Positions 32,301 through 40,886 of a DNA stretch of 64,000 bases are shown piece after piece. The stretch covers positions 1-64,000 of the forward strand of contig JABWBR010000015.1 in NCBI GenBank assembly GCA_013360405.1, given 5' to 3'. The notes under the pieces were generated by a model. It did no database searches. It worked only from the letters and a program-made list of their open reading frames with translations, and had not been told where the DNA came from. Position numbers and translations under genes: made by a program. How positions within the stretch are numbered: position 1 is the stretch's first letter; every line of letters begins with the position of its first letter. This DNA is from Saprospiraceae bacterium (GTDB lineage: Bacteria; Bacteroidota; Bacteroidia; Chitinophagales; Saprospiraceae).

Positions 32301-35300
32301 TGTAGCCGCCAGCTATACTGCTTGGGTTCTTCTAATACCAATAGAGGCGACTTTGCCTGTTGAACAGCTTTGCGAACCGAACCGAGCGCCTTGTTGCGCT
32401 TGTCTTCGTCGGCAAAATAGGGCTGCGGCGTACCGGCCAGAAAACGCCCATCGGAGGAGCGCAGCAAGATGCGGTATTCCGGGTTGTCGGCGCTACCGGC
32501 GGGGTAGTAGCTATTATTGTCGGGAATGGCGTCAACAGCGTCCAATAAATCCGCTACGGCAGCTTGCCTATCGGTGTATAGGGCGAAGCTTGTCAGCAAG
32601 ACGTTGTTTTTGGCGTCCGTCAATTGCCATCCGTAGCCGGTATCTAAGGTGCGATATTGTAGTTTTGGCGCTTTTTTTGAAAAAAAATCGCAGCAGGCCT
32701 GGATGTATTTTTCCGGACTTGTCTTTTTATCAGCCGGTATTGGGGCGTAAGCCAAAGCTATATTTTGTTCATTGTGCAAGACAATGCGTTGGTTGCCACG
32801 TTCGTCTGTTTCGAGGGTGTAACGTTCTGCGAGTTGTCCGGGAGTTTTGCTGCGCAGCCAGCCGCGCTGTGCCTCGATTTCACTCGTAAAAGCCTGTGCG
32901 CTGATGAGCGGTAACCCAGCCTGCGGGTTAATGCTCCATTGTACTGCGTTTTTCTCCTGGGTGATGAAGGAGTTGTAGTCGCCGGTTTTTACAAAATCGG
33001 CAATAGCGCTTGGCCGGTCGGCAAAAACGGGATCGGATACTTGTAAGGCCTGCCCGCCGGCGTCGAAGCAATGCCATTTATAGCTGCGCAGGGTTTCTAC
33101 CTGTCCTTGTATTTGGTTTTTGTCGAAATAGCGGCGGCTTTTGCGCCCAATTTCCGTTAGCGCCGGCGCGGATTTTCCTTCGCTTTGCGCTTCTTTTAAA
33201 AATTTGGCTAAAGCTGTCCAGGCGGCCTTTTCGTCAGGATAATCCTTTTTTTCGCTCTGCCGGAGAACCGCTCCGTCGCTATCTTTTAGCGCTAAAGCAT
33301 ACACAAACTGAGACGGCTGTATGTTTTCATCGGCGGGCACTTCAGAAAAAGCGCGGCGCACCGCTTCGGCGCTAAAATTGCGCAAGCGGCGTTGCAAGCT
33401 GCCGTAATTTTCGGGGCGGCGTAGTTGCTCCATCACCAGCGTTTGGGCTTGTTGCAATTCCTTTTCGGTGGCGTACGAGGCCAAACCCGAGAACCATACC
33501 TCCTGTGTGAACGGGTTCAGTACTTCGAGCCGGTATCGCTGCACCACTTCGAATTTGCAAAGCCTGCGTCGCTTCCAGTCTGTCAGACCGGCCAACAGGG
33601 CAATGCGCTTTTCGTAACCCGAAACGTTTTCGGCGCCCCAGGCGGGTTGCAGGTAATCAAAGGCGCGCCCCCGGTTGCGGCTCAGGTCGTCAAAGTGGTC
33701 TAAAAACCGGGATTTATCTTCTATTGTTTGTTGCTGCTCGGTTTTCTGCAAAGCCGTTGTTCCGAAGCGCAGCAGGGCGTAGTCGGTAAATTGATTGGCA
33801 AAACGCGCCAGCAGGTGGTCGAGGAAGGCTTCGCGGCGTTGGCAGTAGCGTTGTTCGTTTTCGAGCAGGTATTGCAAATAGGTGGCATAAGCTACCGGGT
33901 TGTATACCAGGTCGTAGTGAAATTCGATTTGATCTTCTGTCCCTTTTTGTACGGTTTTGCGGTAATACTGCGGCATGGTAGCCAGGAAGGTCGCAAAATT
34001 GGCGGCTTCGCGCGCTTCGTTGGCGCTGCGGTAGCGGGCATAGCTCACAAGCGCCACACCGGGCGCCTGGGCAAAACGAAATATGAAAAAGCAGCCGCCC
34101 TTGTCCTCGTGTATTTCCAGGCTGAAATCGCCCTGCCCCATGTCGCGCAGGGCCTGCTGTATGCGCAAATCACGCATGGCGGCGCTGGTATCAACGAAAT
34201 GCGATACAGCGCCGGGTGTTGCGCCGCAGCTATCGGCAACGCGCAGCTCGCCGCCCCGCGGGTTGAGGACTAAGGCCTGAAGCTGCCGGGCAAGCGCGGC
34301 GTCGTTGACTACGGGCACGGCTAAAACGCTGCCGGCGGTCAACTCATTGGCGGCGTAAACCTGTAACAGCTTTTGGACTTCGGGAACGGTCTCCAGCGTT
34401 TGGCTGAAATAGGTATGGCGTTCGGCGGGCCCGCGCCGGGATTCCTGCTTTAGCGAAAACAACTGACGCAGGTTGCCTACCTGTGACAGGTAATTGGCCA
34501 GCAATTGATCGTAAAAAAGCAGATAACCTTTTAGTTGGAGGGCTTGTATTTTTCGGAGCGGCGCCGAGTCTTCCGGCAGGCCGCCTTCGCCGATGCCATA
34601 GACCAAAGGAAAATCGTGCTGGATGGAATAGTATTCGTCGAATTCGGGATAAAAACGACCCTGCGGGATGGGGCTGTCTATGTTTATCCGGTCGATACGC
34701 GATTTTCCGCCTTCACCCAATCGGCGGTGTACCTTGTCTTTGTCAACAAATAAGATACCCTGCCCGCTGCGCATGTCGATGCAGGTGGACTTCAGGGAAA
34801 AAACCGCCGCCTGATTGTTAGGAATGCGCAAGCGCGTACTATTGGCAGTCGGAGCAACGCCTTCCTGTTGGAATGTCAGCCTGCGAATAGCCACTACGCC
34901 GTCTATGTCCAGGATGATGCGGTACAGGTCGGAAGTGTAGAGTTCCTTACGCCGGGTCAGGTTATCCAGCTCTTCCGTGTCTACAAAACCGACGCTCGTG
35001 GTGAGGAAAGGACGCCCTGCAAAAATGTCTTCGATGGGTTTGCCCTTGTCTAATAGTTGTTTTAGGGTGTAATAGCGGATCTCCGGCGATATATACGCCC
35101 TGACAGCCAGCAGTATTTTTTCATAAATAACAGCAGCTTCTGCGCCCCGTTCGATTTCCACATCTGCGCAGATGCCGGCTTCCAGCGGTTTGAGTACGCA
35201 TACGTTTTTGAGGTCTTCACACAGGTTTCGGTATGCTGAAAAGAGGCTTCGAACTTTGTTTTTGACGAGCGTTTCGTCAGCATGGGGTTCTTTTTCGATC

Positions 35301-35830
35301 AATATGTTGTATAAGCCATTTAACGTTACTTCGTCTTTCGATATTCCCTGCTGACAACTCAGCGTGTATTGGCTTTGCCTGTTAACTTGCGTTTTCAGCA
35401 GCCAGAGTGGCACTTCCTGCCTTTTGGCGGGTTCGAGCCAGGCGTTGCGCACGCCGTCCACTTCCAGCAATAATTTTCGATAATCGGTAATCGTCGTGGG
35501 GTTGCAACTGAGTATTTCCAGCGGCGTGAAAAAGTTGTCATCTTCCGGAAAATCGGAGGCGATTGCCGGCGAATTGGCCGGTTTGGCTAATAAATCCTCC
35601 ATGGGGAGCGTCGTGCGGTAGCCCAGGTCGATCAGGGCAAAACACAGCGCCTCCAGTATGGTAATGCCGGGGTCGTGGGCGTTGTGATCGGTCCAGATTT
35701 TGCCCGACAATTCGCCGATGTGCGCCAGCCCGGCGCGCCGCAACCACTGGAAGTCGAGGTGCGGCTTTTTCGCCAGCAAGGGGTCGTTTTGTTTGATAAC
35801 TTTCGCGTTATCTTCGGTCGTGGCAGTCAT
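29324..35830 (-). CDS. Giant baseplate wedge protein (Afp12-like) with YegP-like repeats
   Basis: A 2168-residue protein. The N-terminus (LDFQWLRRAGLAHIGELSGKIW, TDHNAHDPGITILEALCFAL) and the C-terminal segment near residue 1880 (DPYSFWATLVLPGWLPRF, FFFQEMLYREAPAMVGL, 'WLSPWQMCKFEHAF') are characteristic of eCIS baseplate J-type proteins that form the wedge around the spike. Between them, at about 835-1790, are roughly 12 degenerate copies of a short beta-beta-alpha unit of the form 'Y-x-W/F-x-L-x-D-x-x-G-x-x-L-x-x-S-x-x-Y-x-(n)-A' that resembles DUF1508/YegP. Family members are usually about half this length. It overlaps the Afp11-like gene by 4 nt (ATGA), so translation is coupled. Confidence 0.88.
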   Translation of the reverse strand: MTATTEDNAKVIKQNDPLLAKKPHLDFQWLRRAGLAHIGELSGKIWTDHNAHDPGITILEALCFALIDLGYRTTLPMEDLLAKPANSPAIASDFPEDDNFFTPLEILSCNPTTITDYRKLLLEVDGVRNAWLEPAKRQEVPLWLLKTQVNRQSQYTLSCQQGISKDEVTLNGLYNILIEKEPHADETLVKNKVRSLFSAYRNLCEDLKNVCVLKPLEAGICADVEIERGAEAAVIYEKILLAVRAYISPEIRYYTLKQLLDKGKPIEDIFAGRPFLTTSVGFVDTEELDNLTRRKELYTSDLYRIILDIDGVVAIRRLTFQQEGVAPTANSTRLRIPNNQAAVFSLKSTCIDMRSGQGILFVDKDKVHRRLGEGGKSRIDRINIDSPIPQGRFYPEFDEYYSIQHDFPLVYGIGEGGLPEDSAPLRKIQALQLKGYLLFYDQLLANYLSQVGNLRQLFSLKQESRRGPAERHTYFSQTLETVPEVQKLLQVYAANELTAGSVLAVPVVNDAALARQLQALVLNPRGGELRVADSCGATPGAVSHFVDTSAAMRDLRIQQALRDMGQGDFSLEIHEDKGGCFFIFRFAQAPGVALVSYARYRSANEAREAANFATFLATMPQYYRKTVQKGTEDQIEFHYDLVYNPVAYATYLQYLLENEQRYCQRREAFLDHLLARFANQFTDYALLRFGTTALQKTEQQQTIEDKSRFLDHFDDLSRNRGRAFDYLQPAWGAENVSGYEKRIALLAGLTDWKRRRLCKFEVVQRYRLEVLNPFTQEVWFSGLASYATEKELQQAQTLVMEQLRRPENYGSLQRRLRNFSAEAVRRAFSEVPADENIQPSQFVYALALKDSDGAVLRQSEKKDYPDEKAAWTALAKFLKEAQSEGKSAPALTEIGRKSRRYFDKNQIQGQVETLRSYKWHCFDAGGQALQVSDPVFADRPSAIADFVKTGDYNSFITQEKNAVQWSINPQAGLPLISAQAFTSEIEAQRGWLRSKTPGQLAERYTLETDERGNQRIVLHNEQNIALAYAPIPADKKTSPEKYIQACCDFFSKKAPKLQYRTLDTGYGWQLTDAKNNVLLTSFALYTDRQAAVADLLDAVDAIPDNNSYYPAGSADNPEYRILLRSSDGRFLAGTPQPYFADEDKRNKALGSVRKAVQQAKSPLLVLEEPKQYSWRLQRSDNEETLLESPHPLGTEEAAQAAMEAQLLQIAAEAPQSFIARQIFTVELTPIPSRYRFVYYRQSAEGKSSPLLKSEQEFELVETAKTAYTTFMRELPRLKLQTGEKTTRISDGKNITVELAEETPENRNSAEQLLTYQQSQYEPAAIRPERLPKWIYRFLDKDRPIAKSTTCYDSKEEAEKNKPSVCSFSPYPLNPKKQVIQIICPKPNPGKFHYAICLHDDQGASFVLLHSYAGYDSREAAQQAATENWLQLIEIAADRNNYGEGKRIAIKEQYSAGADPCNSVSPYIAVVPADFLLLFGQESDGIDKAVALASRYPIRIAYNKNEVGETIAGIAGYTFYGYDPVVKGPVWQSAQVYPTPQQAIDAYRLFLVVLGNPDGCRIVCVDGKYCIHLIEILAESREFDTEQAAWDEPQRITRDACGNEGCDHRGVRLFAETAVSESAFIPISDGDCYRFMVVDKHYHVARHTCTYATAADRDEAMKRLQQELGEFDHTIEWVPSPGFPPVYPKGDGYCFRLLYPGNAALLNEKLAICGCEEPKPPAERPAFCGKPFIFESAHCYPCQKAAEEAFAHFIELLKKNANYLPEAETGFGPYTFSIIDPEKVVATHPHCHPDLIGAMQAAERVRTCLNDEGLHLVEHILLRPEQKSEKGDCNCLLPVCPDEDCKVTWQEDLDENDPCAATDNPPLEYIPGADPYSFWATLVLPGWLPRFNSAEARFFFQEMLYREAPAMVGLNILWLSPWQMCKFEHAFRHWLNWKRKPDLLCNKELNPLCDLVGRIKDSRNDIPCSITDVTEKNCNCLPKEKETPDPCLVQSEYLFWLECPPEKPQQTGDEKTEKPDSTAVRQSMNQRKSLYVQAIQDIDNKQVLAAEAYDQTLFFVTTNPRLDEYEKLVDQLLQLGLGSKNSSKFKAMRTLISSATWRLLDQLLQDNPASLPKAVQAKLPGLLKSIQAKGIDLQWLAKDWKGEEPGKLLGAAETVKKYRKLFKEN

Positions 35831-38800
35831 GCGATGGGTTCTACTACGGGTTCTTTTTCCCGGCAGGGGTCGGGCTGATTTTCAAGGGTTTTGCAGTCCG
35901 GTCGGTCAAGTTTCACGGTGATTTTTCCGCCGGTGAGAATAGAACGCGCCGTGAGGGGCACGATCTCCGTTTTCCGCTCTGTATTCCCGGCGTCAAACAA
36001 TTTCAATTCGGCGATAAAGTCTACGTATTCCAGGTTTTCGATAAAGCCGACTACATCTGAATAAACGAGGTGCTGGCCGAAGGAAATCTTGTCGGTATCG
36101 CCCAGGTACCAGGGCGCCAGGAAATGGATGAGGTCGGCTTTGAGTTGTGCGGTGTAGTAGTTTTCGGCGCGCCCGGGTTTTAGCCTGACTTTTACCTTCA
36201 CTTTTATTTTTTCGTAGCGCGGGTTCATCACTTTGATGCGGGCAAAGGGGGAACTGCGCTGCTGCAAAAACTTTTTAAGGGCGGCCAGCAGGCTGAGGGG
36301 GGCCTTGGGTTCGAGGAGGTCACCCGATTTGAGTCTGGTCAGATCGGGGATGACGGCTACCACCAGATACCCCGGCGCCACTTCCAGGTCGCGGCGATAG
36401 GCATTGGCCGATAAGCCGTGGGTATGGCTGATGCACTTGCACTTGAACAACTGGGGGAAGGCCTCCAATACCAGATGCTCAAAGTCGAAGATATCCACGC
36501 TGCGGCCTTTGTGTCGCAGGTGTTCGCTCACGCGGGTATAGAGGTGGCCCTGGACTTCGGGGACTTGCCCGCCGAAGGATTCGTAGGGTTGTTCCACTTT
36601 TTTGACGCTGAAGTCGGGTTTGAGCGGTTTGCCGATCTTTTTGGGTTCCAGGGGTTTGCCTACCCGGTTGACATCGCTGTTGGGCAAGGGTTGATACGTA
36701 CTCAGCGCGGCCTGGGCGTGAATGCCGATCACCTCGGCCACCGCCGCCACCGATTCCGGGGCTGCGGCGCTGATCCAGTACAGGTGTTGTTTGTCTTCTC
36801 CCACGGGCGGCATCACGGTATTGCCTGTGTTGGAGATATCGGGCGGCAGGGCGATTTTCACGATGCCGGAACGGGTAAGCCGGTCGGTACCGTCCAACAG
36901 TATTTCAAAGCCGGTGCGCAGGGGCTTCCATTCGTTGTTGGAGAGGTATTGCCAGTTGACCAGCGCGCGGTCGCTCTCCGAATCGGCCGTGGCTTCCGCA
37001 AATTGGAACAGCAATTGCAGGTTGGCGCCCGGTCGTATGTTTTCCAAACCTATGTACAGCCTGCCTTCGTCGGTGAAGGTGGGCAGCAGGGTAGGCCCTG
37101 CCGACCAGGTTTGCGTCCTGGAGCTGTTTTCAAAGGGATACAAATGGATGAGTTCGATATCGGTTTTATCGGCGCTAGCCTTGTAATCAATCGAGATGGA
37201 TTTGATGGTGGGGGTGTAGGGTTCTTTGGGGAGGCCTAAATTTTCAATTTCGTCTTCAGAAGGCAGATAATTACTTACAATATTTAATTTATCCTGAATT
37301 GCATTTGCCAATCTTTCTATATCAAGCAAATAAACCTCAACAGAATTAATTTTTGAAATAATCGATTCTTCACCAGCAGCAGCGGCTATGAGACCCAGTC
37401 TTTGCCTTATTGTATCAACATGTGAATTGACACTGTTTAATTGTGCAATTGATCCTAGCGTTAAATAACTAATGTCAGTATTATCAATGGCGTTTTGAAT
37501 GTTAGTTGCGATGGTAGAAAAATTAATGCCGTTGAGAATATTTAATATATTTTCAAGTCCCTGAATATCATAATTTGAACCTGTTTCGTCATTGATTTCG
37601 GTTACTATACTTTGTACCTTGTCAATCAAATTTTTAATCCCAAAATCATGGATAAGTATTGCTCTTATGCCGTCGTACCTTGTACTGCCAGGTATTGCCG
37701 CCTCTCCTATGAAAATTTTTATATCCTTAATCTGATCAATTAAATCGGGTAGGTCTTTAGGGTCAATCAACCCGGCAAGTTTGATCAAATTTCTTGCGAG
37801 CACAAAAGGAAATTTTTCATGCTGAAAACTGACACCTCTAAGCTCAAGCCTGATAAAACCATCCAGCGTATTAACCGTTAATGGCAATAATTCGGGTTCT
37901 TTGCATAATTTATTAGCCCCCGGAGAGGCTTTCTCTCTTGTCAATTTGTAGGTATTAGCTATATTTTCATCATCGGGGCTGAAAAATGTTGGTTTATTGT
38001 TGTTACCGAGGCAAAACGCTGCATGTTCTTTAGTCAGAAAAAGTGGTTTATCTATCAAATGCTTCCATGCTTTAGTTTTTAATAATGAAAAACTAATATT
38101 AAAGCTATTGTTTTGAATGTCATTTGTGCCGTCTTCAAAGGGCTCCCCAAAAACATAATCTGCATAATGAACGCCAAAATCTTCGGGTTTATCCTTCCAT
38201 ATTACATTCACATAAGTTTCAGTCCAGTTTTTACAAAACACCTCATTGCTCCCAATGAAAAATGCAGATTTCACCTTCGGCCTTGCCCCAAACGGCAAAA
38301 TCAAACTATTCACATCCTGCAAACTCTCCTCATTCTGCACAATCAAATTTTTCACCCCACAAACCTTCACGTCGATTTTTGTATCCCTCACTTTCAAATG
38401 CCTGAAAAAATGGTACAACCCCACCTTCAGCTTATCGGGTTGATGCCGGCTTTTCAGGCAACAGTTGTCCTTACCTATTTCGTTAACACATTCCAGTCGG
38501 ATTTCGGGATCCAATTCAATTTTTGCCATGGGGTACGGGCATTCCAGCGTAAACGTCTCTTTAAGGGCTTCTTCTTTATAAAAAGCGACTTTGGGTTCGT
38601 CGGATTCCAGTACGATGGTAAAGGTCAGTTCTATGGGATTAGCGGCAACATTGAGCTGGACTGTTGGCGTTGCCTTGGGTGCAAACCAGCCTTCTTCGCC
38701 GCTGAGTTGTACTTTGAAAAATTGTTGGAGAAGAGCCTTATTAAAACATTCGCCTGAAATATCTGCATTCCCGTTTTTATCACAATTAATGGTAATAGTA

Positions 38801-40128
38801 ATCGTGCGTTTTCCTTCATTCAGCCACAGCACCGGTGAGGCCAGCACAAAGCCGGTCCTGCCAAATGGGTGGTCCTGGAGCACTTCTTCCACGGGTTTGA
38901 CGTACTTACTGGGTTTGGCGCCCAGTGTGGCCCAGTTTTTCGACTGTTCTTCCTTGAAAGGTTCGCCTTTGCCGTCGGCGGAATTGGCTATGGGGGCGAT
39001 ATAAACGCCTTCTACAAAAGCCCGTCCCTCATGGTTATCAGCCTGGTTCAGGTAAAGGGTTTTGAGGTCTTTCACCTGGGCTTTGTCGAGAACGATCTCT
39101 TCGTCGAGGCTAAAGATGACATCGGCGTTATTGCCATCTTTGCCGTCTTTGAACGCCGTGTCTTGTTTCACTAAGTAGCTGTCGAGGTGTTTGGCCAGCT
39201 CGAAGACGAGGTGGGCTTTGTCGGGTTGCAGGCCCTTGGGTTTGATCTTCAACACGTGCTGATAGAAAAAGTCGAGGTGCTCGTGGGTCAGTTGGTTCAG
39301 ATCGTCCTGGAAATGGCTGAACAGGCGGATAAAAGCAAAAAGCAGCCCGAGGTGCGGTTCGTGGCGGCCTTGCAGGGCCTCCAGTGCGGCCTGGAGGTGT
39401 GTTGGTATATCGCGTGCAAGTTGTCGCAATACGCCCAGTGTTTGAAGACTCAGTCCGGCGAGTTCTTCCTTGAGCCGAAGTATGGCGCCTTCGCGACCGC
39501 CGGGCAATAACGAGAGGTCTTCGGCGATAAAGGTATCTTCGATGAGGATACTCCAGGGATCTTTGGTAAAGGGGGTAAATCGCCGCTTTTCGACGCAGAG
39601 GTATCTTCCGGCGCCGTTGCTCAGGGTCATAAAGCGCCGCAGCGGCGGCAGCAGGGAAGCGCGTATGGCGTTTTCGAGGTATGGCTTCAGGTCGAACTCA
39701 TACTGGCGAACGCGTTTTTGCAGTTCTTCAACCGGTGTGATGAGCTCGAAGTAGAAAAAGTCGAGCAACATGCTCAAGGTTTCCACGCTGGGGTTTTGTT
39801 CGAGCTGCGCCGCCAGGTCGAGCGCTTCCTGTTCCAGCTTGTCGATGTCCATTTTGCTGAACCGCACCAGTTGGAAGGGCAGGCTGTTTTCAAAAAAGGG
39901 CAGCCAGTTACTCAATTCTAAATAGGCGTCGCCCTCCGCATTTTTTTTCTGCTCGTGAAATACTACCTGTTTGGCATATTGGTGGATATAATCCAGCATA
40001 TCGGCCAGCGAGCGGCTGTCGATGGGGGCATACTCTGGTTGGAGCGCGTAGGCATTGGCAACCCTTTTGCGCTGGCTGGCGCCAAGGCGGTTGAGCAGAG
40101 GGTGTTGTATTTTGGTAGGTTGGGCCAT
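35827..40128 (-). CDS. Baseplate J-like protein (Afp11-like)
   Basis: About 1433 residues. The N-terminus has RVANAYALQPEYAPIDSRSLADML and 'LELSNWLPFFENSLPFQLVRF'. The C-terminus carries the baseplate-J signature: 'YTRVSEHLRHKGRSVDIFDFEHLVLEAFPQLF', 'LKKFLQQRSSPFARIKVMNPRYEKI' and 'KVRLKPGRAENYYTAQLKADLIHFLAPW'. The middle (about residues 540-960) includes long amphipathic helices rich in Ile/Asn and is encoded by visibly more AT-rich DNA than the ends. The protein is expected to build the baseplate wedge with gp25 and the Afp12-like protein. The ATG at 40128 is chosen; the upstream TTG (40137) adds only three residues. Confidence 0.88.
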   Translation of the reverse strand: MAQPTKIQHPLLNRLGASQRKRVANAYALQPEYAPIDSRSLADMLDYIHQYAKQVVFHEQKKNAEGDAYLELSNWLPFFENSLPFQLVRFSKMDIDKLEQEALDLAAQLEQNPSVETLSMLLDFFYFELITPVEELQKRVRQYEFDLKPYLENAIRASLLPPLRRFMTLSNGAGRYLCVEKRRFTPFTKDPWSILIEDTFIAEDLSLLPGGREGAILRLKEELAGLSLQTLGVLRQLARDIPTHLQAALEALQGRHEPHLGLLFAFIRLFSHFQDDLNQLTHEHLDFFYQHVLKIKPKGLQPDKAHLVFELAKHLDSYLVKQDTAFKDGKDGNNADVIFSLDEEIVLDKAQVKDLKTLYLNQADNHEGRAFVEGVYIAPIANSADGKGEPFKEEQSKNWATLGAKPSKYVKPVEEVLQDHPFGRTGFVLASPVLWLNEGKRTITITINCDKNGNADISGECFNKALLQQFFKVQLSGEEGWFAPKATPTVQLNVAANPIELTFTIVLESDEPKVAFYKEEALKETFTLECPYPMAKIELDPEIRLECVNEIGKDNCCLKSRHQPDKLKVGLYHFFRHLKVRDTKIDVKVCGVKNLIVQNEESLQDVNSLILPFGARPKVKSAFFIGSNEVFCKNWTETYVNVIWKDKPEDFGVHYADYVFGEPFEDGTNDIQNNSFNISFSLLKTKAWKHLIDKPLFLTKEHAAFCLGNNNKPTFFSPDDENIANTYKLTREKASPGANKLCKEPELLPLTVNTLDGFIRLELRGVSFQHEKFPFVLARNLIKLAGLIDPKDLPDLIDQIKDIKIFIGEAAIPGSTRYDGIRAILIHDFGIKNLIDKVQSIVTEINDETGSNYDIQGLENILNILNGINFSTIATNIQNAIDNTDISYLTLGSIAQLNSVNSHVDTIRQRLGLIAAAAGEESIISKINSVEVYLLDIERLANAIQDKLNIVSNYLPSEDEIENLGLPKEPYTPTIKSISIDYKASADKTDIELIHLYPFENSSRTQTWSAGPTLLPTFTDEGRLYIGLENIRPGANLQLLFQFAEATADSESDRALVNWQYLSNNEWKPLRTGFEILLDGTDRLTRSGIVKIALPPDISNTGNTVMPPVGEDKQHLYWISAAAPESVAAVAEVIGIHAQAALSTYQPLPNSDVNRVGKPLEPKKIGKPLKPDFSVKKVEQPYESFGGQVPEVQGHLYTRVSEHLRHKGRSVDIFDFEHLVLEAFPQLFKCKCISHTHGLSANAYRRDLEVAPGYLVVAVIPDLTRLKSGDLLEPKAPLSLLAALKKFLQQRSSPFARIKVMNPRYEKIKVKVKVRLKPGRAENYYTAQLKADLIHFLAPWYLGDTDKISFGQHLVYSDVVGFIENLEYVDFIAELKLFDAGNTERKTEIVPLTARSILTGGKITVKLDRPDCKTLENQPDPCREKEPVVEPIA

Positions 40129-40154
40129 GAAATACAATTGAAGGATAGTAAGCG

Positions 40155-40577
40155 CTAAATGGCCTGATCAGCCTCGCGCAGGTAGAAATCGTAGACAAAA
40201 TTGTTGCGCGTATTGGTACCTGCGATAACGTAATCTACCGAAATCAGGATCTTGCCCTCAAACAGGAGCATATCATCGGGCTCTGTGATGGTAATGCGCT
40301 CAACGATGATGCGCGGTTCAAAATACAGGATAGCCCGCTCTACGAGGTCTTTCAAAAATCCCAAAAAGGTATTGCTGGCCGGCTCAAACTGAAAATCGCG
40401 GAGGTTACAGCCGTAAGCGGGTTGCATAACGCGCTCGCCGAGGCTGGTAGAGAGCAGGATGTGCAGGCTTTGGCGGATGTCTTCCACATCGGCTACCATT
40501 TCTACTGTTTTGGCGCCGGTATCGAAGGCGGGAGGAAAAGCCCAGCCTGTGCCCAGAAATGACTGTTCTGTTTGCAT
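40155..40577 (-). CDS. gp25-like baseplate protein (Afp9-like)
   Basis: A 140-residue GPW/gp25-family protein: 'LGTGWAFPPAFD', 'VEDIRQSLHILLSTSLGERVMQPAYGCNLRDFQFEP', 'IERAI'-type helix and 'PRIIVERITI'. The central EPR-like core motif region (YFEPRIIVERI) is present. gp25 proteins trigger sheath polymerisation from the baseplate. Length is standard. It lies between PAAR (15 nt) and the Afp11-like gene (26 nt), as in other contractile injection loci. Confidence 0.94.
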   Translation of the reverse strand: MQTEQSFLGTGWAFPPAFDTGAKTVEMVADVEDIRQSLHILLSTSLGERVMQPAYGCNLRDFQFEPASNTFLGFLKDLVERAILYFEPRIIVERITITEPDDMLLFEGKILISVDYVIAGTNTRNNFVYDFYLREADQAI

Positions 40578-40592
40578 AAATGCTATGATTGA

Positions 40593-40883
40593 TCAACCTC
40601 CGATGATGACATTGCCCGCGCCGGCTACTATGACGCCACCGTGAGCGGTCATATCGCCCATTCGCGCAGCCGGTTTCCCGCCAAATAACACGGTGGCGGA
40701 CCCCTTAACGATTACATCCGGCGGGCCGACGCACACGCACATATCGCCGACAACGGCAGCGGGTAAGCCGCCTATCAGTACCGTAGGGGCGGATGACATC
40801 ACTATCGGCCCGCCAACGTGCGGCACGACGCCGGTGACCATCGGGCAGGTGTGAAAATCGGTAATGCGGGCGGCGCCTGGCAT
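40593..40883 (-). CDS. PAAR-domain spike tip protein
   Basis: A 96-residue protein consisting of a complete PAAR domain: start MPGAARITDFHTCPMV, the repeats 'VLIGGLPAAVVGDMCVCVGPPD' and 'VLFGGKPAARMGDMTAHGG', and metal-ligand His/Cys residues (H11, C13, C49/C51, H81). PAAR proteins cap the VgrG spike with a metal-stabilised cone. The gene starts 3 nt after the VgrG-like gene, with which the product assembles. No effector extension is present, so cargo is not fused to the tip. Confidence 0.95.
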   Translation of the reverse strand: MPGAARITDFHTCPMVTGVVPHVGGPIVMSSAPTVLIGGLPAAVVGDMCVCVGPPDVIVKGSATVLFGGKPAARMGDMTAHGGVIVAGAGNVIIGG

Positions 40884-40886
40884 GGC

